Source: Silicimonas sp. (GTDB lineage Bacteria; Pseudomonadota; Alphaproteobacteria; Rhodobacterales; Rhodobacteraceae). Taken from it: a stretch of 64,000 bases of DNA. The stretch lies in NCBI GenBank assembly GCA_022826385.1, contig JAJDUZ010000027.1:283367-347366 (forward strand). Direction: 5' to 3'. Both the position numbers and the translations under genes were made by a program. Positions 34,353 through 43,587 of this stretch are shown here, in pieces; the first letter of the stretch is position 1; each line of letters starts with the position of its first letter. The notes beneath the pieces were generated by a model that saw nothing but the letters and a program-made list of their open reading frames with translations, did no database searches and had not been told where the DNA came from.

Positions 34353-35732
34353 ATGATCAGGTTTTCTCTGAATGGGGAAACTGTCGAGGTCGACGCAGCG
34401 CCGACGACCACGCTTCTGGATTGGTTGCGGGATCAGCGACGCCTGACCGGCACCAAGGAAGGATGCAACGAAGGGGATTGTGGCGCTTGCACCGTGATGG
34501 TGAGTGATCCGGATACCTTCGACGAGCTGGGGCCCAAGGCGCTGAACGCCTGCATCCTGTTCCTGCCGCAGTTGCATGGCAAGGCCGTGCGCACGGTCGA
34601 AGGCGTGGCCAAGCCGGATGGCACGCCGCACCCGGTGCAGCAGGCCATGGTCGATCACCACGGCTCGCAATGCGGCTTCTGCACACCGGGTTTCATCATG
34701 TCGATGGTGGTGTCGCATCTACACGAGCGGACCGATCACGACGATGCGCTGGCAGGCAACCTCTGCCGCTGCACCGGCTATGCACCGATCGTGCGCGCGG
34801 CCAAGGCAGCCGAAGGCGTGGACTGGCCGCCTGAATGGCTGGACGACATGTCGAATTGTCCTGATGTTGCGCCGCTTGGCTTTGCACCTGAGACATCGGA
34901 TGAACTGGCGGCTTGGTACGAGGCCAATCCCGACGCGACACTGATCGCCGGCGCGACCGATGTCGGGCTTTGGGTGACGAAGCAAATGCGCGACCTGCCA
35001 AAAGTGGCCTTCCTGAACCGCTGTCGCGACATGCAACGGTTCGATCTTTCCAAGCCGGGCTGGGTTCGCGTTGGCTCTGGCGTCACCATGCAGGGATTTC
35101 ATCCTTTCGCGCAGGAGATCCACGACTCCTATGGCGAGCTTGTGCGCCGCTATGGCTCGGAACAGGTTCGGGCGGCAGCGACGATTGGCGGTAACATCGC
35201 CAATGGCTCGCCCATTGGTGACAACCCTCCGCCGCTGATTGCCATCGGGGCGGTTCTGCATTTGCGGAGGGGCGATCAACGACGCGATCTGCCGCTTGAG
35301 GAATTCTTCCTTGAATATGGCAAACAGGACCTTGCACCGGGGGAATTCGTCGAAGCGGTTTCCATGCCGCGTTCGGTCCCTGATTTGCGGGTCTACAAAC
35401 TCTCGAAACGGTTCGATCAGGATATTTCGGCTGTTTGTGGCGCGTTCAACGTGACTGTTGAGGACGGCGCCATCACGGCGGCACGTATTGCTTTCGGGGG
35501 CATGGCGGGAATCCCGAAACGGGCAAGCCATGTGGAAGATGCGCTGGTTGGCAAGCCGTGGACAGAAAACACGGTGGACGCCGCTCTATCGCGGTTTGGT
35601 GTCGATTACGCGCCACTCACGGATATGCGCGCCAGTGCCGACTATCGCCTGAGTGCTGCGCAGAACATGTTGGTGCGATACTTCCATGGCCGGTCCGGCG
35701 CAGCTGTCGACGTGCGCGGGGTGTTGGCATGA
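34353..35732 (+). CDS. xdhA: Xanthine dehydrogenase small subunit
   Basis: The ATG at 34353 (M-I-R-F-S-L-N-G) is preferred; a GTG at 34329 would add eight residues. 459 residues: an N-terminal [2Fe-2S] domain (C-N-E-G-D-C-G-A-C), a second [2Fe-2S] domain (Q-C-G-F-C-T-P-G-F and C-R-C-T-G-Y), then an FAD domain (I-A-G-A-T-D-V-G and T-I-G-G-N-I-A-N-G-S-P). With XdhB it oxidises hypoxanthine and xanthine to urate with NAD+. The stop overlaps xdhB. It heads a purine cluster of seven tightly packed genes. Confidence 0.96.
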   Translation: MIRFSLNGETVEVDAAPTTTLLDWLRDQRRLTGTKEGCNEGDCGACTVMVSDPDTFDELGPKALNACILFLPQLHGKAVRTVEGVAKPDGTPHPVQQAMVDHHGSQCGFCTPGFIMSMVVSHLHERTDHDDALAGNLCRCTGYAPIVRAAKAAEGVDWPPEWLDDMSNCPDVAPLGFAPETSDELAAWYEANPDATLIAGATDVGLWVTKQMRDLPKVAFLNRCRDMQRFDLSKPGWVRVGSGVTMQGFHPFAQEIHDSYGELVRRYGSEQVRAAATIGGNIANGSPIGDNPPPLIAIGAVLHLRRGDQRRDLPLEEFFLEYGKQDLAPGEFVEAVSMPRSVPDLRVYKLSKRFDQDISAVCGAFNVTVEDGAITAARIAFGGMAGIPKRASHVEDALVGKPWTENTVDAALSRFGVDYAPLTDMRASADYRLSAAQNMLVRYFHGRSGAAVDVRGVLA

Positions 35733-38080
35733 GTGTTGCGAAGCCCCTGCCGCATGATGCGGCCCGCCTCCATGTCTCTGGTGCCGCGCGTTATGTCGAC
35801 GACATCCCGCGGCCTGCGGACACCCTGCACCTGGCGTTTGGCCTCGCGGACGTGGCGTGTGGTCAGATCACCGCGCTGGATCTTGCGCAAGTGCGCGCCG
35901 CGCCGGGTGTCGTCGCGGTTCTGACCGCCGACGATCTGCCGTTTGCGAATGACGTTTCCCCGTCGCCATCGCCCGAGCCGCTTTTGTCCGACGGCGCCGT
36001 GCATTTCCTTGGTCAGCCGATCTTCCTTGTGGTCGCTGAAACGCATCTTGCCGCCCGGAAAGCCACGCGGCTTGGCAAGGTCGAGATCGACGAGCAACCT
36101 GCGATCCTGACGATTGACGAGGCACTTGCCGCGAACAGCCGCTTCGAAGACGACCCGCGGATTTATGCGCGCGGCGATGCGGGCGCGGCGATTGCCAACG
36201 CGCCGAGGCAGCTTGAAGGCCAGATCGAAATCGGCGGGCAGGAGCACTTCTATCTCGAAGGGCAGGCGGCGCTTGCGTTCCCGCAGGAAGGCGGCGACAT
36301 GGTCGTGCATTCCTCGTCGCAGCACCCGACGGAAATCCAGCACAAAGTGGCAGACGCGCTGGGTGTGCCGATGAACGCCGTCCGATGCGAAGTGCGCAGG
36401 ATGGGCGGTGGTTTCGGCGGCAAGGAAAGTCAAGGCAACGCGCTTGCGGTATCCTGCGCCATTGCGGCGCAGATGACCGGGCGGCCCTGCGTTATGCGAT
36501 ACGACCGCGACGACGATTTCGTCATCACCGGGAAGCGGCACGACTTCCGGATTGCCTACAAGGTTGGGTTTGACGATGACGGCCGTCTGCAGGGCGTCGA
36601 TTTCGTGCAGTATGCCCGCTGCGGCTGGTCGATGGATCTGAGTTTGCCGGTTGCAGACCGTGCGATGCTGCATGCCGACAACGCCTATTTCATTCCGCAC
36701 ATGCGGGTCGAAAGCCACCGGCTGAAAACCAATACCCAGTCCAACACCGCATTCCGGGGGTTCGGCGGGCCGCAAGGCATGGTCGGGATCGAGCGTGTGC
36801 TGGATCACGTCGCTCATGCGGTTGGACGCGACCCATTGGAGGTGCGTCGTCTGAACTATTACGCCGCGCCTGCACCAGACGGGCCGGGAACGGGTAAGCG
36901 GTTCGGGGCCGAGTTTTCGCCGCAACACGCCGATGCCACTGGACAGACCACGCATTACGGTCAGCAGGTCGAGGACTTCATCCTGCACGAGATGACCGAC
37001 GCGTTGATCGCAAGCAGTGACTACGAAAAACGCCGTGCAGCGATTGCCGACTGGAATGCGTCCAACGCCCTCCTCAAAAAGGGCCTTTCGCTGACGCCGG
37101 TCAAGTTCGGCATCAGCTTCACGCTGACCCATTTGAACCAAGCGGGCGCGCTTGTGCATGTGTATCAGGATGGCTCGATCCACATGAACCATGGCGGCAC
37201 CGAGATGGGGCAAGGGCTGTTCCAGAAGGTGGCGCAGGTGGCCGCGTCCCGGTTCGGGGTCGGGCTGGACCGTGTGAAGATCACCGCGACCGATACCGGC
37301 AAAGTGCCGAACACATCGGCCACTGCTGCGTCTTCGGGGTCGGACCTGAACGGGATGGCGGTAAAGGCGGCCTGTGACACCATTCGCGACCGGCTGGCCG
37401 TCTTCGTGGCAGAACGCGTACAAACTGACCCGGAAGCGGTGCGCTTTGAAGGCGGTCATGTTTATGTTGGCGCCGAAGCCCTGCCGTTCGAGGAAGTGGT
37501 CAAAGACGCCTATATGGCGCGGATCAGTTTGTCGGCGACCGGGTTTTACAAGACACCAAAACTCGAATGGGACCGGATCAAGGGCCGGGGTCGCCCGTTC
37601 TTCTATTTCGCCTATGGTGTGGCCGCGACCGAGGTCGTGGTCGACACGCTGACTGGCGAGAACCGCATTCTGCGGGCCGACATCTTGCATGATTGCGGGG
37701 CGTCTCTGAACCCGGCGCTGGACATCGGCCAGATCGAAGGTGGCTATGTGCAGGGCGCAGGCTGGCTGATGACCGAGGAACTGGTTTGGGACAACGCGGG
37801 ACGCCTGCGCACGCATGCGCCGTCGAACTATAAGATACCCGCCTGTTCCGACCGGCCTGACATTTTCAATGTGGCCCTTTGGGACGCGGCCAATCGGGAA
37901 GAGACCATCTATCGTTCGAAGGCGGTTGGCGAGCCGCCCTTGATGCTGGGCATCTCGGCGCTTCTTGCTCTCAGCGATGCAGTGTCATCTTGCGGCGAAG
38001 CCTACCCGTCGCTTGATGCCCCTGCGACGCCGGAACGTGTCTTGCATGCCATCCAACACGTCCGGGGGGTGACGGAATGA
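35729..38080 (+). CDS. xdhB: Xanthine dehydrogenase molybdenum-binding subunit
   Basis: The ATG at 35729 overlaps the xdhA stop; 783 residues. The molybdopterin-site block G-G-G-F-G-G-K-E-S is near 225, the substrate-region R-G-F-G-G-P-Q-G near 345, and the catalytic Glu lies in A-V-G-E-P-P-L-M-L near 735. Length agrees with bacterial XdhB. It forms an A2B2 enzyme in the cytoplasm and needs XdhC to receive sulfurated cofactor. Confidence 0.96.
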   Translation: MSVAKPLPHDAARLHVSGAARYVDDIPRPADTLHLAFGLADVACGQITALDLAQVRAAPGVVAVLTADDLPFANDVSPSPSPEPLLSDGAVHFLGQPIFLVVAETHLAARKATRLGKVEIDEQPAILTIDEALAANSRFEDDPRIYARGDAGAAIANAPRQLEGQIEIGGQEHFYLEGQAALAFPQEGGDMVVHSSSQHPTEIQHKVADALGVPMNAVRCEVRRMGGGFGGKESQGNALAVSCAIAAQMTGRPCVMRYDRDDDFVITGKRHDFRIAYKVGFDDDGRLQGVDFVQYARCGWSMDLSLPVADRAMLHADNAYFIPHMRVESHRLKTNTQSNTAFRGFGGPQGMVGIERVLDHVAHAVGRDPLEVRRLNYYAAPAPDGPGTGKRFGAEFSPQHADATGQTTHYGQQVEDFILHEMTDALIASSDYEKRRAAIADWNASNALLKKGLSLTPVKFGISFTLTHLNQAGALVHVYQDGSIHMNHGGTEMGQGLFQKVAQVAASRFGVGLDRVKITATDTGKVPNTSATAASSGSDLNGMAVKAACDTIRDRLAVFVAERVQTDPEAVRFEGGHVYVGAEALPFEEVVKDAYMARISLSATGFYKTPKLEWDRIKGRGRPFFYFAYGVAATEVVVDTLTGENRILRADILHDCGASLNPALDIGQIEGGYVQGAGWLMTEELVWDNAGRLRTHAPSNYKIPACSDRPDIFNVALWDAANREETIYRSKAVGEPPLMLGISALLALSDAVSSCGEAYPSLDAPATPERVLHAIQHVRGVTE

Positions 38081-38838
38081 GTGCGATCTGGGTGGAGATC
38101 ACAGCCACGCGCGGGTCCACGCCCCGCGATGTGGGGACAGCCATGAAAGTGACGTTGGACGTTATCGAAGGCACCATCGGCGGCGGCGCGTTGGAGCATC
38201 AAGCCATCGCCGAAGCGCGTGCCTTGCTGGTCTCAGGCGGCGACGAAGTCAGCCGAACCTATCCACTCGGTCCCGACCTTGGGCAGTGTTGCGGTGGGGC
38301 CGTGACGTTGCAGTTTACCAGGCGGGAGCGTCAGGTCGATCAACTCAGGTTTTCGCTTCATCGGCTGTCGACACATCGCGCCCATCCAGGGTTCCTTTGG
38401 CTTTGGGGCGCGGGCCATGTCGGGCGCGCCGTGGTCAATACGCTGCATCCTCAGGCATTCAAGATTACTTGGGTCGATAGTGCGCCTGACAGGTTTCCCG
38501 AAAACGTTGGTCCGAATGTAACGGTGACACCCGCCGCCGATATGCCGCTTCTAGCAAAACGCGCGCCCACCTATTCGCAGCATCTGGTTTTCACCTATTC
38601 GCATGACATTGACTTGGCGCTTTGTGCCGCTCTCCTGCAGCGCGGTGTCGCCTCGATCGGCCTTATCGGGTCCGAGACGAAACGTGCTCGCTTTTTCAAA
38701 CGGCTGCGTGAAATGGGACTTGATCCCGACCCGATCCAATGTCCGATTGGGGACAAGAGTTTGGGCAAAGCGCCGTATCAGATTGCCAAGGGTGTGGCGG
38801 ACGATTTAAGGCAAGGTCTCATGGAGAAATCGGCATGA
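38077..38838 (+). CDS. xdhC: Xanthine dehydrogenase accessory protein XdhC
   Basis: A 253-residue protein that binds molybdenum cofactor and hands it, sulfurated, to XdhB. The N-terminal A-T-R-G-S-T-P-R-D-V-G-T-A-M and I-G-G-G-A-L-E-H motifs, C-C-G-G in the middle and the Rossmann-like G-A-G-H-V-G-R-A near 112 are those of XdhC. It overlaps xdhB and the ABC transporter gene by four bases each. Confidence 0.95.
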   Translation: MSAIWVEITATRGSTPRDVGTAMKVTLDVIEGTIGGGALEHQAIAEARALLVSGGDEVSRTYPLGPDLGQCCGGAVTLQFTRRERQVDQLRFSLHRLSTHRAHPGFLWLWGAGHVGRAVVNTLHPQAFKITWVDSAPDRFPENVGPNVTVTPAADMPLLAKRAPTYSQHLVFTYSHDIDLALCAALLQRGVASIGLIGSETKRARFFKRLREMGLDPDPIQCPIGDKSLGKAPYQIAKGVADDLRQGLMEKSA

Positions 38839-40352
38839 CGACGCCGCTTTTGCGGATAGACGGCCTGACCAAGGCCTATCCCGGCGTTGTTGCGAACGAT
38901 GACGTCAGCTTTTCCATCGGGCGCGGCGCAGTCCACGCTCTGCTGGGCGAGAACGGCGCGGGCAAGTCGACCCTTGTGAAGATGGTCTATGGCTTGGTGC
39001 GCCCGGACAGCGGCGCCATGACGTTCGAAGGCAAGCCCTTTGCACCGAACAACCCGCAAGAGGCGCGGGCCTCGGGCATTGCGATGGTGTTCCAGCATTT
39101 CTCGTTGTTCGAAGCACTGGATGTGGCCGAAAACGTCGCGCTGGGCATGGAAAACCCGCCGCCGATGCGTGCCTTGGCTGCCCGGATTCGCGAAGTCAGC
39201 GAGACTTACGGTCTGCCCCTGACGCCCGAGCGTTTGGTCGGTGATCTTTCCGCGGGCGAGCGGCAACGGGTCGAGATCATACGCTGCTTGCTGCAGGATC
39301 CACAGCTGCTGATCATGGATGAGCCGACCAGTGTGTTGACGCCGCAGGAAGTGGAGATCTTGTTCGAGACCCTGCGCAAACTGCAGTCCGAGGGGACGTC
39401 GATCCTTTATATCAGCCACAAGCTGGAAGAGATCCGTGCCCTCTGTGACAGCGCGACCATCCTGCGGTTGGGCAAGGTCGTGGGGTCGGCAGACCCGAAG
39501 ACGACCTCGGCCGGCGAGCTTGCAGCAATGATGGTCGGGCAGGAACTGAAGGTTCCGACGGCGCGAGACCATACGCTGGGAGATGTAGCCCTTGAGATCA
39601 AGGATCTGTCCGTGGCGTCGCCCGGTGCGTTTGGGACCAGCTTGCGGAATGTCTCGCTTTCGCTTCGGAAGGGCGAGGTTCTGGGCATCGGTGGTGTTGC
39701 GGGCAATGGGCAGGATGAGCTGCTGGGTGCGCTCAGTGGCGAAATTCGGGCGCCTGCCGCGTCGATCCTGCTGGAGGGAGACCGCATCGGGCAGCTAGGC
39801 CCGGTGGCCCGGCGCGGGCTTGGCCTGTTGGCTGCCCCGGAAGAACGCCTAGGCCATGCGGCGGCGCCGGGGATGAGCCTGATCGAGAACGGGGCGCTCT
39901 CAGGATGGCTGAGACGTGACTTGGTTTCGCGCAAGCTGGTGGATTGGAAGAAAGCCCGGACGTTCGCCGAGGAGATCATAGAAACGTTCGATGTCAGGAC
40001 ACCCGGCCCCGGCGTGGCAGCGCGGGCCTTGTCGGGGGGCAATCTGCAGAAGTTCGTCGTTGGTCGCGAGATTTTGCAGAAACCGGATGTCTTCATCGTG
40101 AACCAACCGACTTGGGGCGTTGATGCCAGTGCCGCGGCCGCCATCCGGCAAGCGCTTCTGGACCTTGCGGCCAAGGGGGCGGCTGTGCTTGTCATCAGTC
40201 AGGATCTGGATGAGCTGATGGAGATCTCGACCAGCTTTGCGGCCTTGAACGAGGGCCGCCTTAGCCCGGTACGCTCGGCGGAAGGACTGACTGTCGAAGA
40301 AATTGGCCTGATGATGGGTGGCGCTCATGGAATGGAAGTGGCGCATGTGTAG
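38835..40352 (+). CDS. Nucleoside/purine ABC transporter ATP-binding protein
   Basis: A 505-residue protein with two ABC domains, as in sugar- and BMP-type transporters. The first has Walker A G-E-N-G-A-G-K-S-T (about 36-44), L-S-A-G-E-R-Q-R-V-E and Walker B L-L-I-M-D-E-P-T; the second (about 250-490) has a degenerate Walker A (G-G-V-A-G-N-G-Q-D-E) and a signature L-S-G-G-N-L-Q-K. The ATG overlaps xdhC, a strong hint that the transporter feeds xanthine dehydrogenase with purines or nucleosides. Confidence 0.93.
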   Translation: MTTPLLRIDGLTKAYPGVVANDDVSFSIGRGAVHALLGENGAGKSTLVKMVYGLVRPDSGAMTFEGKPFAPNNPQEARASGIAMVFQHFSLFEALDVAENVALGMENPPPMRALAARIREVSETYGLPLTPERLVGDLSAGERQRVEIIRCLLQDPQLLIMDEPTSVLTPQEVEILFETLRKLQSEGTSILYISHKLEEIRALCDSATILRLGKVVGSADPKTTSAGELAAMMVGQELKVPTARDHTLGDVALEIKDLSVASPGAFGTSLRNVSLSLRKGEVLGIGGVAGNGQDELLGALSGEIRAPAASILLEGDRIGQLGPVARRGLGLLAAPEERLGHAAAPGMSLIENGALSGWLRRDLVSRKLVDWKKARTFAEEIIETFDVRTPGPGVAARALSGGNLQKFVVGREILQKPDVFIVNQPTWGVDASAAAAIRQALLDLAAKGAAVLVISQDLDELMEISTSFAALNEGRLSPVRSAEGLTVEEIGLMMGGAHGMEVAHV

Positions 40353-40361
40353 GCCGAAGGA

Positions 40362-40386
40362 TTTGCGTATTTTTGAAGAGATGAAG
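40362..40386 (+). repeat. 25-base repeat, copy 1
   Basis: This copy and the one at 47871-47895 match at 23 of 25 positions (TTTGCGTATTT..GAAGAGATGAAG). It lies 11 bases before the GTG of the downstream permease and so overlaps its ribosome-site region. It resembles the AT-rich end of dispersed intergenic repeats in Rhodobacteraceae. Confidence 0.6.
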
Positions 40387-40397
40387 AGGGCTGTCGC

Positions 40398-41483
40398 GTG
40401 ATCCGGCTAGAGCAACGGGCCGCACCGTCGCGGGTCTGGGCGTATCTGACGCCCCTTGTCGCGGTGCTGGCAACGATGGTCGCTGGCGGTGCCCTGTTCG
40501 CGGCGCTTGGGACCGATCCGGTCGCGGCCATTCGGACGATCTTCTGGGATCCGGTTTTTGGCGAGTTCGCGTTCTATTACCGGGGTCAGCTTCTGGTAAA
40601 GGCCGGCCCGCTGATCCTGATTGCCGTTGGACTGGCGCTTGGGTTCAAGGCGGGCATCTGGAACATCGGGGCCGAGGGTCAGTACATCATCGGCGCGATT
40701 TGTGGCGCTGCCGTCGGGTTGGCGTTTTACCCGATGGAGGCGCGTTGGCTGATCTTTCCGCTGATGGTTGTCGCTGGGGCGCTGGGCGGGTTCCTTTGGG
40801 CGATGATCCCCGGTGTTCTTCGGACAAAGTTCAACACCAACGAGATTCTCGTGTCGCTGCTGCTGGTCTATGTGGCCGAGCAGATCCTTGCATGGATGGC
40901 CCTTGGCCCCCTGCGCAATCCGGAGGGCGCCGGGTTCCCCGGATCGCGAAACCTGCGCCAGTACGAAAGTGCAGCCAACAACGAACTGATTGCCGGGTCA
41001 GGCATGCATTGGGGAGTTGTCGCAGCGTTCGTCGCGGTGATCTTCGCATACATCCTGTTGTCGAAACATCTGACCGGCTTCCACATCAGGCTGACGGGCG
41101 AGAGCCCGCGGGCGGCGCGCTTTGCAGGTGTGAACCCCACGCGGCTTGTGCTGTTCTGTCTTGGCGTTTCCGGCGCGCTGGCCGGGTTGGCTGGATTGTT
41201 TGAAGTTGCCGGTCCTTCGGGTCAGATCAGCATCGACTTCAATGTCGGCTATGGCTTCACCGCGATTATCGTCGCTTTTCTGGGCCGACTTCATCCGGTC
41301 GGCATACTTCTGGCCGGGCTGTTGATGGCGCTGACCTATATCGGTGGCGAGGCAGCGCAAGCGACGCTTGGCCTGCCTGCCGCGGCAATACAGGCGTTTC
41401 AGGGGATGCTGCTTTTCTTCCTTTTGGGGTTTGATGTCCTGACGAATTTCCGGGTCAGGTTCGGGCGGAGGGCGATGGTCTGA
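40398..41483 (+). CDS. Nucleoside/purine ABC transporter permease 1
   Basis: A 361-residue, roughly ten-helix permease of the BMP-associated (YufP-like) family, starting with GTG at 40398 (M-I-R-L-E-Q-R). Typical blocks are G-L-A-L-G-F-K-A-G-I-W-N-I-G-A-E-G-Q near 75-92 and F-N-T-N-E-I-L-V-S-L-L near 135. It sits 45 bases after the ATPase gene, with a repeat copy in that gap. The stop and the next start overlap (TGATG). Confidence 0.92.
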   Translation: MIRLEQRAAPSRVWAYLTPLVAVLATMVAGGALFAALGTDPVAAIRTIFWDPVFGEFAFYYRGQLLVKAGPLILIAVGLALGFKAGIWNIGAEGQYIIGAICGAAVGLAFYPMEARWLIFPLMVVAGALGGFLWAMIPGVLRTKFNTNEILVSLLLVYVAEQILAWMALGPLRNPEGAGFPGSRNLRQYESAANNELIAGSGMHWGVVAAFVAVIFAYILLSKHLTGFHIRLTGESPRAARFAGVNPTRLVLFCLGVSGALAGLAGLFEVAGPSGQISIDFNVGYGFTAIIVAFLGRLHPVGILLAGLLMALTYIGGEAAQATLGLPAAAIQAFQGMLLFFLLGFDVLTNFRVRFGRRAMV

Positions 41484-42415
41484 TGGATTTCGGTTCAATC
41501 AACCCGGTCTTGCTGATTGCATCGCTGATGGTCGCTTCTACCCCCATTCTGCTGGCCGCCATCGGCGAACTGGTGGTCGAGCGTTCGGGCGTTCTGAACC
41601 TTGGCGTCGAAGGCATGATGATCGTCGGCGCTGTCAGCGGCTTCATCGTGACGGTCGAGACCCAGTCGCCCGCGCTTGGCTTCGTGGCGGGTGCGCTTGG
41701 CGCGACCCTGCTTTCGCTGGTCTTCGGGGTGCTGACACTCGTTTTCCTGTCAAACCAGGTGGCGACGGGTCTGGGGCTGACGCTGTTCGGTCTTGGGATC
41801 TCGGCCCTGATGGGTCAGGAATACGCGCAGCTGCGCACACCCACATCGCCTCGCTGGGAGTTCTTCGGGTTGAACGAGCTGCCGGTGATCGGACCCATTC
41901 TCTTCAATCAGCATCCTGTCGTTTATCTGTCGCTTCTGCTGGTGGTAGGAGTCTGGTGGTTCCTGAAGACCACGCGGTCCGGCATGATCCTGCGCGCCGT
42001 GGGCGAGAACCACGATGCTGCGCATAGTCTTGGCTATTCGGTTTTGGGAACCCGCTTTGCCGCGATTGCCTTCGGAGGGGCCTGTGCCGGACTGGGCGGT
42101 GCGTTTCTGAGTCTTGTGATCGTGCCGCAATGGACCGACGGCATGACGGCGGGGCGCGGCTGGATCGCCTTGGCCATCGTGGTCTTTGCGTCGTGGCGCG
42201 CATGGCGGGTTTTGCTGGGCGCCTATTTGTTCGGCGGAATCTCGGTTCTGCAATTGAACCTGCAAGCGGCTGGCTTCGCGATCCCAGTCGAACTCTTGTC
42301 CATGTCGCCATACCTGATAACCATTCTGGTGCTGGTCATCATCTCGTCCGGACGCGGCAGAACTGGCGGACAAGCGCCAGCGTCGCTCGGACGATCTTTC
42401 CATGCCTCGGGTTGA
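41483..42415 (+). CDS. Nucleoside/purine ABC transporter permease 2
   Basis: A 310-residue permease (YufQ-like) pairing with the preceding one. It has A-A-I-G-E-L-V-V-E-R-S-G-V-L-N-L-G-V-E-G near 30-49, the counterpart of the motif in permease 1, and V-G-E-N-H-D-A-A-H-S-L-G-Y near 173, the usual coupling-loop sequence. About eight to nine membrane segments. The substrate is inferred from the neighbouring BMP protein and xdh genes. Confidence 0.93.
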   Translation: MDFGSINPVLLIASLMVASTPILLAAIGELVVERSGVLNLGVEGMMIVGAVSGFIVTVETQSPALGFVAGALGATLLSLVFGVLTLVFLSNQVATGLGLTLFGLGISALMGQEYAQLRTPTSPRWEFFGLNELPVIGPILFNQHPVVYLSLLLVVGVWWFLKTTRSGMILRAVGENHDAAHSLGYSVLGTRFAAIAFGGACAGLGGAFLSLVIVPQWTDGMTAGRGWIALAIVVFASWRAWRVLLGAYLFGGISVLQLNLQAAGFAIPVELLSMSPYLITILVLVIISSGRGRTGGQAPASLGRSFHASG

Positions 42416-42450
42416 GGCGCTGCTAAACTGTACCTACGGGGAGCCCAAAC

Positions 42451-43527
42451 ATGAAGAAACGTACTTTCCTGGCCGCCACGCTGGCCGCCACATTGGCGAC
42501 GTCGGCGTTTGCCGATGGCCATGAGCCGACCAAGGTCGGCTTCATCTATGTCGGACCGATCGGTGACGGCGGTTGGACCTATGAACACCACCAAGGTCTT
42601 CTGGCCGTCGAAGCCGAATTCGGCGACAAGGTCGAAACGATGTACCAGGAGAACGTGCCGGAAGGCGCCGATGCCGAACGCGCGATGACCCAGATGGCGC
42701 TTCAGGGCGCCGACATCATCTTCACCACGTCCTTTGGCTATATGGACCCGACGATCAACGTGGCCCAGAAGTTCCCGGACGTGAAGTTCGAACACGCAAC
42801 CGGCTACAAGCGGGCGGACAACGTGTCGACATACTCGGCCCGGTTTTATGAGGGTCGTGCCGTGCAAGGCCACATCGCGGGCAAGATGACGAAGTCGAAC
42901 AAGATCGGCTACATCGCATCCTTCCCGATCCCGGAAGTCATCCGCGGCATCAACTCGGCCTATATCCACGCGAAGAAGGCAAACCCGGATGTCGAGATGA
43001 GCGTGATCTGGGTCTATACATGGTTCGATCCGGCGAAAGAGGCCGACGCGGCCAAGGCGCTGATCGAAAACGGTGTCGATGTTGTCATGCAGCACACCGA
43101 CTCGACCGCCCCGCAGGCAGCTGCTGCCGAAGCCGGTGGCGTCGTGACCTTTGGTCAGGCGTCCGACATGAGCGAATACGCCCCGTTCCCGCGGGTGTCG
43201 TCGATCATCGACAACTGGGCGCCCTATTACATCGATCGCGTGCGCGCGGTGATGGATGGCACTTGGGAATCGATGGACACATGGGACGGGATCGCACCGG
43301 GCATGGTCGAGATCGGCGAGATCACGGATGCTGTTCCGGCTGACGTGAAGGCCGAGGCTCTGGCATTGCGCGACGCGCTTTCGGACGGGTCCTATCACGC
43401 GTTTACCGGTCCTTTGAACAAGCAGGACGGCTCGCCGTGGCTGGCCGAGGGCGAAACCGCCGATGACGGCACGCTGGCTGGCATGGACTTCTATGTCGAA
43501 GGGATCACCGGCGAAATCCCGAACTGA
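42451..43527 (+). CDS. BMP-family periplasmic substrate-binding protein
   Basis: A 358-residue precursor with a Sec signal peptide (cleavage about after T-S-A-F-A, residue 21). There is no lipobox Cys, so it is free in the periplasm rather than a lipoprotein. The mature part is a BMP/Med/PnrA-type domain: K-V-G-F-I-Y-V-G-P-I-G-D-G-G-W-T-Y near 25 and Y-I-A-S-F-P-I-P-E-V near 153. Family members bind nucleosides or purines, agreeing with xdhABC upstream. GGGGAG precedes the ATG, and a strong terminator follows. Confidence 0.94.
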   Translation: MKKRTFLAATLAATLATSAFADGHEPTKVGFIYVGPIGDGGWTYEHHQGLLAVEAEFGDKVETMYQENVPEGADAERAMTQMALQGADIIFTTSFGYMDPTINVAQKFPDVKFEHATGYKRADNVSTYSARFYEGRAVQGHIAGKMTKSNKIGYIASFPIPEVIRGINSAYIHAKKANPDVEMSVIWVYTWFDPAKEADAAKALIENGVDVVMQHTDSTAPQAAAAEAGGVVTFGQASDMSEYAPFPRVSSIIDNWAPYYIDRVRAVMDGTWESMDTWDGIAPGMVEIGEITDAVPADVKAEALALRDALSDGSYHAFTGPLNKQDGSPWLAEGETADDGTLAGMDFYVEGITGEIPN

Positions 43528-43541
43528 TCTCACTTGAACCA

Positions 43542-43573
43542 CGCGTCGGCCATCTGGCCGACGCGCACTTTTT
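43542..43573 (+). terminator. Intrinsic terminator after the BMP transporter operon
   Basis: CGCGTCGGCC (43542-43551) pairs perfectly with GGCCGACGCG (43556-43565) over a 4-base loop, then CACTTTTT. It ends the xdh-transporter transcript 15 bases before the aldo/keto reductase gene. Confidence 0.9.
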
Positions 43574-43587
43574 AGGGCGGTCTTCAC

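Noticed and set aside
35642..37816. A 724-codon antisense frame across xdhB
   Set aside because: Shadow of xdhB codon bias; no domain or ribosome site.
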